Positions 15,848-30,572 of a DNA stretch of 64,000 nt are shown piece by piece. Origin of the DNA: Megaleporinus macrocephalus (taxonomy: Eukaryota > Chordata > Actinopteri > Characiformes > Anostomidae); NCBI GenBank assembly GCA_021613375.1, contig CM038725.1, positions 38,197,824 to 38,261,823 of the forward strand, written 5' to 3'. The notes beneath the pieces are model-generated. The model made no database searches. It was not told the origin of the DNA and saw nothing but the letters and a program-made list of their open reading frames with translations. Position numbers and translations under genes: made by a program. Each line of letters begins with the position of its first letter. The stretch's first letter is position 1.

Positions 15848-16440
15848 TCTTTAAAATTGATCAAACACAAAAACAGCTTTATTTAGACCAAAGCTGAGTT
15901 TCTTTCCAGAGACTATGGGGGGTAGAACGCACTCATACAGTGCATGTGGATTCTCCATCCTAACGCCTAAACAACAACTTGTGTTAATCTGTGAACAGTG
16001 TTTTTGGAGAGATGAGGTCTACAAGTTTGTCTGCAAATAATATACAAATCAGAGGGAAATAGAACGTTTTTCTGTGATGATAAACAGCCACGGTGTTTAC
16101 TGAGAAGAGCTCTAAGAAGTTTATCATGTCAAGTAACATACGTTGAGCCTCAGGCACCTCTTGCACACTAACACTGCAGTATAAAAGAAAGCTTTGCACT
16201 TTAGCTGCTCTAAAAGGCTTCCTTAGACTGTAAACAATGCTTTATGTGTATTGATAAAGATGAAGTAATTCAACCAATATATGTGTTTACCATTATCCAT
16301 ATGTGACAGCAATTCACTTTGGACATTTCAGCCTGCAGACCAAGGCAGTGCAAGAACATAAACCTTTGTTTATTTTGTAGACGGTTTCAAGGGTTGCGGT
16401 GCTTCCAGCCCAGGTTTAAAACTGTTTATAGGGGAAAACC
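15848..16440 (+). pseudogene. ZNF unit relic: intron 1 end and start of exon 2 only
   Basis: 15848-15905 matches family intron 1 in plus orientation (GTTCTTTAAAATTGATCA ... AAGCTGAG). At 16366-16440 an acceptor-like TTTATTTTGTAG is followed by a sequence similar to the 5' leader of exon 2 (GTTTCAAGG ... TTCCAGCCCAGGTTTAAA). No fingers follow. It looks like the head of a lost gene. Confidence 0.5.
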
Positions 16441-17124
16441 AACTATGATTGGTTTAAAACAATTTCTAGTGCCTTTTAGTCTTTTGTCCAGTTTATAGAC
16501 ATGACCAAATATTAAGCCTTTTCTCAATTAATCAGGGTTTTAGATATGTCCATATGTTAGTTAATCACATTTAACTTTGAATTCGCTAGTTAGAAGTCTT
16601 AGTCATGAATTCATGAATAGGAGTCTAGTACAATCTTGTGTAGAGGAGTTCACCTGTGACGTGGCACAAAATGAAGATGGTCTTCTTCAGAACCAGGTCT
16701 AAACATGCTCATAGCTCTGTCCTGTACCCAAGTGGGTTTAATGAAAAGCAGCTGCCAGGGACCCACATACTACATAAATGGAATCTGACCAATCAATTGC
16801 CAGCCAGCTGTATTGTGACCTACCCTGTTTGCTTTGTTGGATGCCTGTTTGACAAATGAGGATATTCCAAAAATCAGTTAGCCAGATAATCAGTAAAGCC
16901 AGCCCAATAGGGAAAAAAAGCAAAAAAAAGTGATTACTGTGTAACTAACAAATCTTACTTTGTGGAATAGCCACCTGCTAGTTCTTTCACTGGATTTAGA
17001 ATTAGTAAATGTTTTCATATTTGCATTCCTTTGTGGTAACGGCATGACCCAGATGTCAGCCTTTCCTTACCTTGAGCATTCAATTCTCATTGATGCATTA
17101 TATTATACTATAGTATTCTCTCAC
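16441..17124. other. Intergenic, nothing recognised
   Basis: No gene or repeat family I can support. Confidence 0.5.
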
Positions 17125-17407
17125 CCATTCAAATCATTGAACTCGGGTGTTTCAATCACCTCCATGGCCAAAGATGTATAAAAATCAAGCACCTAGTCCT
17201 GCTGACTGCTTCTACACACATTAGTAATGAGTGGGTCTCTCTCAGGAGCTCAGTAAACTCCAGCGTGGTACCGTGATAGGACACCCCCTGTGCAACAAGT
17301 CCAGTGGTGAAGTTTCCTCACTACTAAATATTTCACAGTGGACTGTCAGTGGTGTTATAACAAAGTGGAAGTGATTGAGAACGATAGCAACTCCACCACC
17401 AAGTAGA
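17125..17407 (+). mobile_element. Tc1-like element, left part
   Basis: Matches the left part of a common fish Tc1-like element (TTCAATCACCTCCATGGCC, ... GTGCAACAAGTCCAG ... TTTCACAGTGGACTGTCAGTGG). It is interrupted at about 17407 by a LINE and resumes at about 18120 (ACAATGACAGAGCGGGTCAG). Confidence 0.75.
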
Positions 17408-18119
17408 GATGCGTCTGGACAAGCTGGTCAGATGTGCAGGGTCTGTGGTTGGTGTGGAGCTAGAGTCTGTGGCTACGGTAGCAGAGAGGAGGACACTGCA
17501 CAAACTGCTGTCCATCATGGATGATGATGGTCACCCACTGCACACCATCATCATGGAACAAAAGAGCAAGTTCAGTGGCAGGTTCCTGTCACAGAGCTGC
17601 TCTACAGACAGACTCAGGAGATCCTTTGTCCCGAGAGCCATCAGACTCTTCAACTCCTCCCAGTGGAGCCGGAAGAGGAAGGAGGGCAGATGAGGAACAA
17701 GTCCCTTAATTCAAATTACAGTTTATTTTTATTTGTACTGTAATCACATTACTGTACATCTGCACTCCTCGGACACTATTGACACTTTACTGGACATCCT
17801 ATGTCAGCACTTATAGACACTATCGACACTTTACTGGACATCTTATGTCAGCACTCATAGACACTATTGACACCTTGCCAGACATCCTGTACATTTGCAC
17901 TCCTGGACACTATTTGACACTTTGCTGTACATCCTGTACATTTGCACTACTGGACACTATTTAACACTTTGCTCTACATCCTGTACATTTTCACTACTGG
18001 ACACTATTTAACCACTATTTAATTTTTATATACCTTATTGTTTTTTGTACAATGTTTGTAACTGCTACTGGCTGCTAAATTTCCTTCGGGATCAATAAAG
18101 TATCTATCTATCTATCTAG
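17408..18119 (+). mobile_element. 5'-truncated LINE inserted in the Tc1-like element
   Basis: Codes on the plus strand for the last residues of an L2/CR1-like ORF2 (17409-17693: AERRTLHKLLSIMDD, then RRSFVPRAIRLFNSS). Then come a short satellite-like run of GGACACTATTGACACTTTAC units and the tail TTCCTTCGGGATCAATAAAG with (TATC)n at 18105-18118. This tail is typical of fish LINE 3' ends. Confidence 0.85.
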
Positions 18120-18440
18120 AACACGTACAATGACAGAGCGGGTCAGTGGATGCTGAGGAGCATAGTGCACAGAGGTCAATCACTACAGACCTCCTGTAGT
18201 AGAGTCAATCACTACAGACCTCCAAACTTCATGTGGTCTTCAGATCAGCTCAAGAACAGAGCGTAGCGAGCTTCATGGAATGGGTCTCCATGGCTGAGCA
18301 GCTGCATCCAAGTCCTACATCACCAAGAACAATGCAGAGCGTCGGATGCAGTGGTGTAAAGCACGCCGCCACTGGACTCTAGAGCAGTGGAGATGTGTTC
18401 TCTGGAGTGATCAATCACGCTTCTCCATCTGGCAATCCGA
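18120..18440 (+). mobile_element. Tc1-like element, right part (transposase with stop)
   Basis: Continues the element broken at 17407. Plus-strand translation gives RRMQWCKARRHWTLEQW then VLWSDQSRFSIW, the region around the second catalytic aspartate. A TGA stands where relatives have an arginine codon CGA (in the sequence after CATGGC near 18293). Confidence 0.75.
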
Positions 18441-18955
18441 TGGACGAGTCTGCTGTGTCTGATCCACTCACACCAGCACAACACACACTACCACACTACC
18501 ACGTCAGTGTCACTGTAGTGCTGAGAATAATCCACCTCCCTAATAGTACCTGCTCTTGGGGCAGTCGTAGCCTGAAGGTTAGGGATCTGGTCTTGTGACC
18601 GAAAGGTCGCCGCTTGAATCCCTGGGAGACACAACTGAAACGCCCTGAAACTGGGCGCCGTGGATAGGACTGCCCACCACTCCGGCATGTGTGCTCACTG
18701 CCCCCTGTGTGTGTGTGTGTGTGTGTGTGTGTCACTGCATGTATGGGTTAAATGCGGAGGTCACAAGTGACAGAATAATTCTAAACTAACCTCTGTGGGG
18801 GTCCTGACCTTTAAAGAAAGGTAGCAAAATATACAGAGAATCAGCTGAACTACAATATTCTGTATTTGTAAATACAGTGAAATGATGAAATGGACAATGA
18901 GTGTAGATACAATAGGGTGGTTTTTAATGTTATGACTGATAGGTGTATGTGTGCA
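18441..18955. mobile_element. Fish MITE split by a SINE
   Basis: 18441-18552 (CTGTGTCTGATCCACTCAC ... CACTACCACGTCAGTGTCAC) and 18781-18955 (GGTCCTGACC ... GGTGGTTTTTAATGTTATG) are the two halves of one common fish miniature element. The SINE lies between them. Confidence 0.7.
18556..18780 (+). mobile_element. tRNA-derived SINE nested in MITE
   Basis: Head GGGGCAGTCGTAGCCTGAAG with A-box-like and B-box-like sequences (GGTTAGGGATC; CGCTTGAATCCC), body GGGCGCCGTGGATAGG, a (GT)n run at 18703-18731, and tail ATGGGTTAAATGCGGAGGTC. It is the most complete copy in the window. Confidence 0.85.
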
Positions 18956-19439
18956 CTCAGTACAACAGCACAGTAACATACTTGATGAAAAAAAAGTAGT
19001 AGAAGATGACATTATGAAAAAAGATCTATAGATTATATAGCATAGCGAAATAACTGTTGTAATGCTAGCCAGTTTTTGCCAAAGAAAACTGCAAGCTCGT
19101 TTATTTAGGTAATTCCTCCACCAAAACCCGACACATTGAGTATATATTTACCATGAGCATGATGAATATCAGAATTTAGAAACATAGGAAAAAGAACCAT
19201 GTTATGAATTATACCTAAAACAAAATTAAAGAGAAAAACATACAATATCTAAAATAAAATTTAATTAGAAGAATTTGTTTTAGGATAACAGGAATCGGAA
19301 AATATTAAATACAACAAAAACACATCTCACACAAAAAGGCTTAAAGACAGAATTCTGCAGAAAGAAAGAAAAAGAATTGCATACACACATTGATAGACCA
19401 AAACATCTATATTGCAGGCTTAGGAACAAAACTGAACAC
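18956..19439. other. 3' flank, AT-rich
   Basis: No gene. The part near 19350-19440 (GAATTGCATACACAC) resembles the far 3' flank near 3.2 kb and 32.3 kb, part of the duplicated unit. Confidence 0.4.
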
Positions 19440-19760
19440 TAGGCCGTTGGAATGGTGGACTCAACAATGACAATATCATTCATGCACATCCTAATGACGT
19501 CAGCAAGAGTTGCTCTTGGCGAGGCAAGAGCAACTCTTGTTGGTCATTTTTTAACCAGTTCTACAATGAAGGAGATATCCAGATCAAACTCGTGTATCAC
19601 CACTGTAGAACATGCAAGTGGTGAGGTCCAGTACGTCGCTTAGATATCTTAACGTCTTGCAGTCCTTCATGCTTCTCCTTTACAAAGTGGCTCAGTTCTG
19701 ACCATATGTCCTTCAGAGCAGCATTGGCCCTAGCTAGTTAATTTGAAGGAAGCAAGGGAG
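19440..19760 (-). pseudogene. Passenger block A+B downstream of ZNF gene
   Basis: Coding-like but interrupted minus-strand sequence also found 3' of three other minus-strand ZNF genes (25390-25690, 32380-33200, 42180-42425). Here it reads ALKDIWSELSHFVKEKHEG and, further on, a VIRMCMNDIV segment, with stops. I do not recognise the parent protein. Evidence that it was once coding is only that these copies share short peptide segments. Confidence 0.45.
19504..19539. repeat. Perfect 15-bp inverted repeat
   Basis: CAAGAGTTGCTCTTG, a 6-base spacer (GCGAGG), then the exact reverse complement CAAGAGCAACTCTTG. Each arm is itself a smaller inverted repeat. The other copies of this block have only one imperfect arm. 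Confidence 0.9.
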
Positions 19761-20006
19761 CAAAAGAAGGCCTGAAGGAACCAAGCACACTGTAAATGTT
19801 TCATAATTGCAAAAGAAACTCTGTACTTTGTAATTACGAAAACGACGTAATGAATGAATATGGAGTTTTCTCGATGCTGTTGACCATACCATTAATATTA
19901 TTTTTGAAATATTTTTTCATGCTTATGTACTTGACAGAAAAGGGTTTTGCTCTTTTAAATCTGGGCTGGAGGCATTCAGTCCCAAAATACATTAATGTTA
20001 CACAAA

Positions 20007-22140
<2,134 letters not shown>

Positions 22141-22575
22141 GAGACTGTCAACAGAGCAGATAGTCATGTACATAAAGATCATCTTTACAGTTAGTTTGAA
22201 AATGAAGGAGTTGACTTGATAACATTAGTGCACAAAAGATCAGAAGCACATCAGATACACCAACAATCACAAAGTCTTGATCTAAAGAACATGTGTTTGA
22301 TGTGTTTGATGTATTTGGAAATAACTTGGTAAATATATGAGAAGCGAACTGCTCTGTTTATCAAACCCAACTAGGAAAACATGATCAAGCTAATATTTTG
22401 GTCCAGCAGCAGCAGCTCCCATTACTCAGCTCTGGTCTGAGTGAAGCTGCTTCTGTGTGTCTGATCTGTTTTAAAGAACACCAGATCTTATGTTCCGAAC
22501 TCAGATGTGTCTCCAGCTGTTTGTCTCAGAGTGAATGAAGAACAATGAGTGTCAAAGTGTAAAACAGCTTCCTAC

Positions 22576-22740
22576 CTTCAATAGTTCAGCTCTGCTTTCT
22601 GTTCCTCCAACAACACTGTCCGAGCGCGGAGGAGGCGTGGACTGCTGACCACAACACGATCTTCTGCTTCTCCACTTTAGTGCAGCTGGAGACAATTATA
22701 GTTACGGAATTAGCGCCACCACCTGGTCTGGAGCTGCTTC
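22576..22740 (-). promoter_or_regulatory. ZNF family promoter and noncoding exon 1 (copy 3)
   Basis: Complete copy with the donor at 22576/22575, the CCGCGCTCGG core, and GCGCCACCACCTGG at 22713-22726. It serves the gene at 20007-20876 through an intron of about 1.6 kb. Confidence 0.75.
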
Positions 22741-23234
22741 ACGGCGGCTCGTGCGTACAATTGCCTCGCGCAAAGACCACTCAGATTGTATCTACTGTAA
22801 TGATTGTGTGACCGCAAGAATATATTCAAATGTTCAGCGTCAGTGAGTTGGTAGCAAAGATTCACCCTATGAAAGGTAAAGTACAAAGGTTTTTATGGCA
22901 TGTCCTAATTTTTTATACCTTGTATATGTGACACTGTATACGAAATGTCGCAATTGTCTGTGAGCATTTGTAATGCTATTAATAGGCTTTTCTTTTTCTC
23001 AATACTGACCAGTAGAGACCAAAGAGAGCCTGGAGACACCAACGCACAGCCAAGTCTTAATTACCATCACAGCTTACAATGGTTTGTTTTTTTTTTCTAA
23101 TAAAGGAACTTAAGTGTCTCTACTCCTGGCTCTGCCATACTCCTTCCCCATTCACCCTGCTGGGGTATCACATAATATCACATGATGCAAACACTTACAG
23201 TACGATCAATACATAAACACGAGACACATAGTGA

Positions 23235-23841
23235 GTCTGTCTCAAACCCTAGTGAGTGTCTAAGTAGGCATTAATTACGTAGCAGCTGTGTAAGTAGCAG
23301 TGTTCTCTCCTCATAAAACAGATTACTGAGACGCTCTAGTTAGAGAGAGACTGCGTCGCGGCCTTTTCCCGCCCAGTGCACGGGACAGGTGGTTTAGCTG
23401 GTTGCTAAGCTACCGGCTGGATATCGAAAACAACAGCCGGAGGCTTAAAAATCCGCTAGCATAAATGCTAATAAGTATAAAACTGCTAAATGGTCAACAA
23501 CTCGTTAGAGTTTGAAATAAAATACTGTTTATGATTATATGACAAGAAACACATTAAAACACCTGAGAGAATCGAATTAACTTAAATTTGAAGATGATAT
23601 TTCCGCTAGTTGCTCCACTTTTGTCTGCCATGTCGGGGAAAAAGTTCTGCCTGCGGTGCATCATGGGATTGTCTTAGCGGCCGAGGAAGCATTTGATGCT
23701 TCTTTAAAATCAGGTCTAAATAAGGTTCCTCAGTAGACAGCATGTTTAAGGTATTGGAATTGGGACCGTCTACATGTCGGGAGCGCATACTATGCCGTAA
23801 AATGCTGACTATGTAGGAGCTCACTAGATTTTGAGACAGAC
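23235..23841. mobile_element. Non-autonomous DNA element with terminal inverted repeats
   Basis: The left end GTCTGTCTCAAACCCTAGTG and the right end (rc GTCTGTCTCAAAATCTAGTG) agree at 20 of 22 terminal bases. Flanks CATAGTGA and CATAGAGA (one base off the end) suggest an 8-bp target duplication with one mismatch. No transposase. A related, less complete copy is at 45725-46145. Confidence 0.7.
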
Positions 23842-23849
23842 CCATAGAG

Positions 23850-25150
23850 ACATATCCATATTTTTTCTGTATTAAAATATATTGTACCGAAACACCTGAA
23901 ACAACCAATGTACTCAACAGTTCCTTGTTTGGTTGTTTTTTTTACATAATTCTCCACAACAAAACACTTCAGCTTCAGAACACTGGTTAAAAAACTGGTT
24001 GTTTTTTATTACTCATATAATACCACAAATTGTCTATGCTTTTTTCCAGTTTACATTCTCGAACACAGATGACAACACAGCCGTTTGTAAATTTTTTCCC
24101 AGAGTGAAGACTTCAAATAGAATTATTTACTATGATGTCAGCCATGTTCTTAGATTTCATGCAGCATCAACATTCATACTGTTTGTGATATATCTAGAAT
24201 TTTTTTAATTATTAACCAGTAAAATTAGCTCTTTTGTAATATAATGCAGTCTACAAATCAAGGAAATGTGCATCCATTGAGTAATGTCTTATAGATTTCA
24301 TGAAAAAGCAAAAGAAATATGTGAAAAAAGAGATGGCACTTTCCATGAGTTCATTTTTAGAACTGTAGAACTGTATGTTACTTTCTGAACTCAGGCTGCC
24401 AAATCACACAGTATATGAACTGTTTTCACCATTAATGATTGGTAACAAGTTTGTAGCCTAACATAAGCATTATAACTTCAGTAATCCTGGTGTTGCTGGA
24501 AGATTTTAACAAATATATGTCAGTATTAAGTATTAGTAAAGTGGGATAGCCTGAAGTCCCTATATATCAGGTGGACACAGACTGTGTTTCTGTGATCATT
24601 TAAATGCTTCAACAGTCACTTTGTTGCTTTTAGAAAGATACAACATAAAATGAAGTTTAAATTGTTAGTGAAATGGAAAGTGATGTTCTCCTAGTAATGT
24701 CATTATAAAAGTCCTCTGCACATTTTTCTCTCTTCTCATCAATCATCTCATCTACATCTCTCTCCCTTTCTCTCTCTGCCTTTCATGTTTGCAAATTGCA
24801 GACCACTAAGGCACGGAAAGAAAGGCAATGTTAGAGAAATTGGGCTGCAGTTCTGGGTGGCTTTGGATGCTGAGACTTGAAGCCAGACCACCATTTGCTC
24901 AGCAAACACCAAGCGGAGTGTCTGTAGGTTGGACAATTCACTGGCGCAAGGAGATGGAAATGAGGGGAAAAGGTGTGACCTTCCCACTGTGAGAGAAAAA
25001 AATAAAAAAAGACAAAAAGAACAGATTAAATTTAGAATACATTTAATTGGATTTTCAGGTTTACATTAACGTAAAAAAGAAACCTGCTTAAGAAAAGTGC
25101 TTAAAGAGTAAAATAGAGCAAAACAGAAAACATCTCTAGAGATTCACTTG
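23850..25150. other. Intergenic, nothing recognised
   Basis: AT-rich unique sequence, no gene seen. Confidence 0.5.
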
Positions 25151-25179
25151 CATGATAACATAGCATGTCACACAAAGAG

Positions 25180-25253
25180 AATAGATAGATAGATAAATAG
25201 ATAGATAGATAGATAGATAAATAGATAAATAGATAGATAGATAGATAGATAGA
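25180..25253. repeat. (GATA)n microsatellite
   Basis: Runs of GATA/AATA tetramers. Confidence 0.98.
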
Positions 25254-25389
25254 GCCCCGTGAACGTTGAGTGCACCATGGGTCTTTCCCACTTAATACCA
25301 ACTATTTATATCTGTAAATTATATGTATATAATCTACATATAGAGAGACATACAAATATTGATTAACCACAACAAAGATGGGGTCCTTC

Positions 25390-25690
25390 ATACACAGCTC
25401 AACCGCATAAGCAAGAGTCGCTCCTCGTGAGGCTTAAGGCCTTTAACATTCTCAAATGGTCACCTTTCATCCTGTTTCAAAATGATGGACATACCGTTTC
25501 CAAATCCCTTGCTATCTACAGCTGCTGCTTCTATGCCTCTATGTTAGGATAGACAGGAGACACAGCACCCTTCTCAAGTAACAGTGACTTTCCAAGCACC
25601 ACAAAGAGTATCATTTGTCCTTAAAGGCTCTGAAAACGGTAACATAAAGTTTCTGGAAGAGTTGCAATTTGGACTGTATTTGACTTTATA
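25390..25690 (-). pseudogene. Passenger block A+B downstream of ZNF gene
   Basis: Degenerate relative of the block at 19440-19760. The minus strand of 25390-25520 gives SIILKQDER, PFENVKGLKPHEERLLLM with stops. The piece at 25615-25690 matches the AGAGGCTTTAAGGAC region of the copies at 33 kb and 42 kb. Parent unknown. Confidence 0.45.
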
Positions 25691-25856
25691 TGCCATGCAA
25701 AGGTCATACTGACAAGAGGTAACCTGTACATCAGTTCTGCGTGCCACAAAATAATTCTGCTGCAGACTTCAGGGCTGTATCTCCTCCATAGCAGCGTCAA
25801 CATTAACTTTAACACGTACATAAGAAAGGGGCAAGGATGGACTCTAGAAGGTGTGC

Positions 25857-25876
25857 ACACACACACACACACACAC
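25857..25876. repeat. (AC)n microsatellite
   Basis: About ten AC dinucleotides. Confidence 0.95.
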
Positions 25877-26108
25877 TATCAAATGTTTGTCAAAATTGGT
25901 ACCATTGCACCAGAAACACTAATAAATTAGAAAGCAAACAACATATCATTGATGGAATTTCATATGAATTAAAATAAATTTCACTTTTAAGTGTATTAGG
26001 AACTGTGTAAAACAGCAAAATCATTATTTTAACTCTATAAAAAGTTGTTAGGATGTCTGGAATTGGGGTTGAAAACAGTTCCCTGCAGATTTGTTCAACG
26101 TACACTCA

Positions 26109-27173
<1,065 letters not shown>

Positions 27174-27189
27174 TCACTTGTTTCTAAAA

Positions 27190-28740
27190 GAAGATAAAAG
27201 AAAACATATATTCAATGTGAAATGCAAAATCACCACCAACATAAACTGGCAGAAAATGAAAAAAAAAGGATAAACTTCCAACTGATGTGGAAAACCTATC
27301 ACCTAATCACTCAAACTCAGACATATAGACCACTGAAGTCATGTCATACCTGTCGAGGAAACTCCAGTGCTACGCTGGATAATTCCATAGCGAAAAGATT
27401 CCAAACTCTATATGGTTCCTCCTGTCAACACTGCTTACAAGGTCGATAAGAAACAGAAACATTAATTTAACTGGTTAATTCCTGTCACACCTTAAATGAT
27501 GCAGCTGGAAAACTGGTAAATGAGCTGCTTCACCCTTGTGTGCTCGGTAGGAGTGAGTATTGTAAAGTGAACAGTTGGTCTGTAGGTGATGTAAGTGGTC
27601 ACAGGGGAGTAGAGGTGGGCAATATGGCCCTACAATAATATCACAATATTTCATGGTATTTTTGTGATAACGATACTCTTGGCGATATGACAAAACATTA
27701 AATTAAATTTTTTTTTCAAGAATACACTACTGCAACAAAATGAAAATTAAATGTTATTATTGCATATGATATAATATGGCACACCCCTAACTGAGATATA
27801 AAAAAATACAAGAATTTTCATCAGATTGTAACTGAAGTTAATGATCCATAATGTCAGGATACTAAATACTGCACTCCAAATATCTCCATATATCCAGGAC
27901 TGAAGTAAAGTGAACGATACTGGAGATAAAATCTGTCTCTAGTAGATATATAATGGGAAATGAGAAAAGTGTGAATTTTTCTAACTACAGACTGAACAGG
28001 AAGTTATTACTCCCCTCTTTGAATTTCCTCATTCAGTGACATGACATAAATTGCAAACAACTTATAGGTAGGCACTTTCAGTCAAATGTTGTGACTGGGG
28101 GTAGCAGGAACTGGTGTGCATCCACTAAATTCCAGCTGTATAAAACCTTAAGTATGCACACGTGAACATTGCTTCTTTTTCATGAATCACAATCTTGGAA
28201 GAAATATGTGCGCCGGTAAACAAGCCTCATGTTCCGCCGCCTTACCAACCACAGTTATCCATAAATGGTCCGTGCAAATTTCCCCATGAATGCTCAAATA
28301 TGGGATATTTCGTTTATTGTTGAGTAGGGTAGCGTCGACAATGCCGGAGTGAAACAACAACAAGGAGGATGCAAGGTGGAAGTTCTTGTTCATGAGATTG
28401 AGAAAAGAAAAAAACTTAGGCAGCCTCAATAATGCCATTAACAACAAGCACAAGTTTATTGAGCAGCAACATGTAGTTAAATGCTAAATGTTAAATTTTA
28501 TACCTAAATAAATAAATAAACTTCAAACAAAATAGTGTATGAGTGCTTTTCATTTTTTGGGGTTAATTTTGCAGCTTAATTTGAATGAACTGGTGAGTGT
28601 AGGGATGGTATAAGCATTTAACTGCAATCTCTTTTTTACCACGTGGTGCCGCCAATGTCCACTCTCTCCTACGCGTCCTGTGGCTAGAGAGCCAAAGCTT
28701 CTGTATATGTATAATCTTTCTTTATAAATCGTGGTTTCTG
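27190..28740. other. Intron 1 of the 26 kb gene
   Basis: Contains the MITE-like repeat at 27605-27805. The open frame at 28187-28453 (-) looks somewhat protein-like but I cannot assign it. Confidence 0.45.
27605..27805. mobile_element. MITE-like repeat (hAT type?)
   Basis: It starts AGAGGTGGGCAATATGGCCC, carries GTGATAACGATACTCTTGG, and ends ATATGGCACACCCCTAAC. This resembles the GGTGGGCGATATGG...CCCACCCCTA class of fish miniature elements. Boundaries uncertain. Confidence 0.4.
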
Positions 28741-28942
28741 TCTGGAAGACTGTGTACACACATATTCCAGGTCCAGCAGCAGCTCCCATTACTCAGCTCT
28801 GGTCTGAATGAAGCTGCTTCTGTGTGTCTGATCTATTTTAAGGAACATCAGATCTTATGTTCAGAACTCAGATGTGTCTCCAGCTGTTTGTCTCAGAGTG
28901 AATGAAGAACAATGAGTGTTAAAGTGTAGGACAGCTTCCTAC

Positions 28943-29100
28943 CTTCAATTGTTCAGCTCTGCTTTCTGTTCCTCCAACAACACTGTCCGAGCGCGGAGGA
29001 GGCGTGGACTGCTGACCACAACACGATCTTCTGCTTCGCTACTTCAGAGCAGCTGCAGAAAGTGATAAGTTACAGATTTGGCGCCACCACCTGGCCTGGA
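28943..29100 (-). promoter_or_regulatory. ZNF family promoter and noncoding exon 1 (copy 4)
   Basis: Complete copy: donor at 28943/28942, core as in copy 3, GCGCCACCACCTGG at 29081-29094. It serves the gene at 26109-27059. Confidence 0.75.
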
Positions 29101-29645
29101 GCGGCTTCACGCTGGAACCGTATGTTCACTGAAATAGGTGGGTATTTTGAGTAATCGTTACATCCAAAGTACTGAATGTTTGGTTAACACACGTACATTG
29201 GTTCATTCACGCTGGTGTTTGTTTGTCTCTGAACCTTCTCAGCTATCCCAGTCCGTGCCCCCACCTCCTCCACACCATGCAGTTAGAAGAAGAGTTAAAG
29301 AAAAGCACATGTCAAATGTTAGTGAAAACATCCATCATTAAACCCAAAACACTGGACTAACCAACATATACAACAAAGTAACTATAATTTGACATCATTT
29401 AATGTAGAGCTTCTGGATTGTTTTCACCATATATTACAAATAAAACTCATACTGGGAGAATGTTCTCACTGGGTGTATAAGCTGCAGGGTTAACTTGATG
29501 TTCCACCAAAGAAAATATAGCTAATTTTATGTGCATGTTTTACAAATACCTTAAAACCACCAACATTTTACTAACACAGTTTGAAATCTGGACTGGGACC
29601 ACCACTGCCTGGACCACTTTACTCCCAGGGTTATGGTTATACACA

Positions 29646-29736
29646 TTACTGTCCATTTACACCACTACTCCTTGTGCACATGTGTGTTTTCACAGTTTTT
29701 GAAAGCCTGAAACTCTTTCCAGACTCTGAGCAGGGC
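29646..29736 (-). pseudogene. C-terminal ZNF fragment
   Basis: The last 25 residues of a family member (SGKSFRLSKTVKTHMC, RSSGVNGQ, stop). Sequence upstream of it (above 29737) is unrelated and leads into a LINE, so the rest of the gene is gone. Confidence 0.9.
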
Positions 29737-30460
29737 AAATAAAAAAAATTGGGTATGTTATTCCAACTAAAGCCAACTATGTTCCAACAATAAGGACAGT
29801 TACAAACCCCTGCCCTGCTATTGGCAAGGCTGATCACACCTCTATTCTTCTCCTGCCCACTTACAAACAAACACAGGAAACACCGGAAAAACCAGTTCTC
29901 AGATCAGTCTATCAGTGGAGCGAGGAGGACATATTCACATTCCAGGACTGCTTTGAATCTACAGACTGGAAGATGTTTCATGATGCAGCTGGCAGTGACA
30001 TCAACGAATACACTGGCTCCACCACATGTTACATCAAGAAATTTCTGTGCCAAAAATCAGTGTCAGAACATTTCCTTATCAGGAACACAGGATCAACGCT
30101 GAGGTTTGTGTCAAACTAAGGGTTTGGGCCTCTGCCTACTACTCTAATGACCTGGCTAGCTAAAAGAAGGTCAGATACAACCTTCAAAGGACCATCTAAG
30201 TAGCCAAACAGAGCTTCAGGGAGAGAGTTAAAAATCTCTGTCCAGCTGTAAGTCTCCCAGGAGAGACGGGCTTGATGTAACTTCTTTGTGTCAAAATGAG
30301 GCCAGTTCAGAGTTCAAGCTCTATTCTTAAGGATACAGTAGTACAGACATTCTTTGAGGCGATCTGAACATAGCCTAACCCTAGCCAGCAGGCACACCCT
30401 ATTTAAGTCCAGCTGACTACAGATCCAACTAGCCTCTAGAATTCAAATTAGCCACATGTG

Positions 30461-30572
30461 TTTGTACACAGCGGAATTTGACCTCCGCATTTAACCCATC
30501 AGGGATCAAACCGGCGACCTTCCGGTCACAAGACCGGATCCCTATCCCTCAGGCCACGACTGCACGACTACT
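30461..30572 (-). mobile_element. tRNA-derived SINE with internal deletion
   Basis: Tail (ACCTCCGCATTTAACCCATC) joined directly to the tRNA-like head (GGATCAAACCGG ... CAGGCCACGACTGC); the body is missing. It is inserted in the LINE. Confidence 0.8.

Noticed and set aside
18560..18640. tRNA gene
   Set aside because: A-box and B-box-like sequences belong to the tRNA-derived SINE; no cloverleaf with a proper anticodon arm was found, and other copies are scattered in the window.
28187..28453. 88-codon minus-strand frame
   Set aside because: The peptide looks partly protein-like but I could not link it to any family or find flanking exons.
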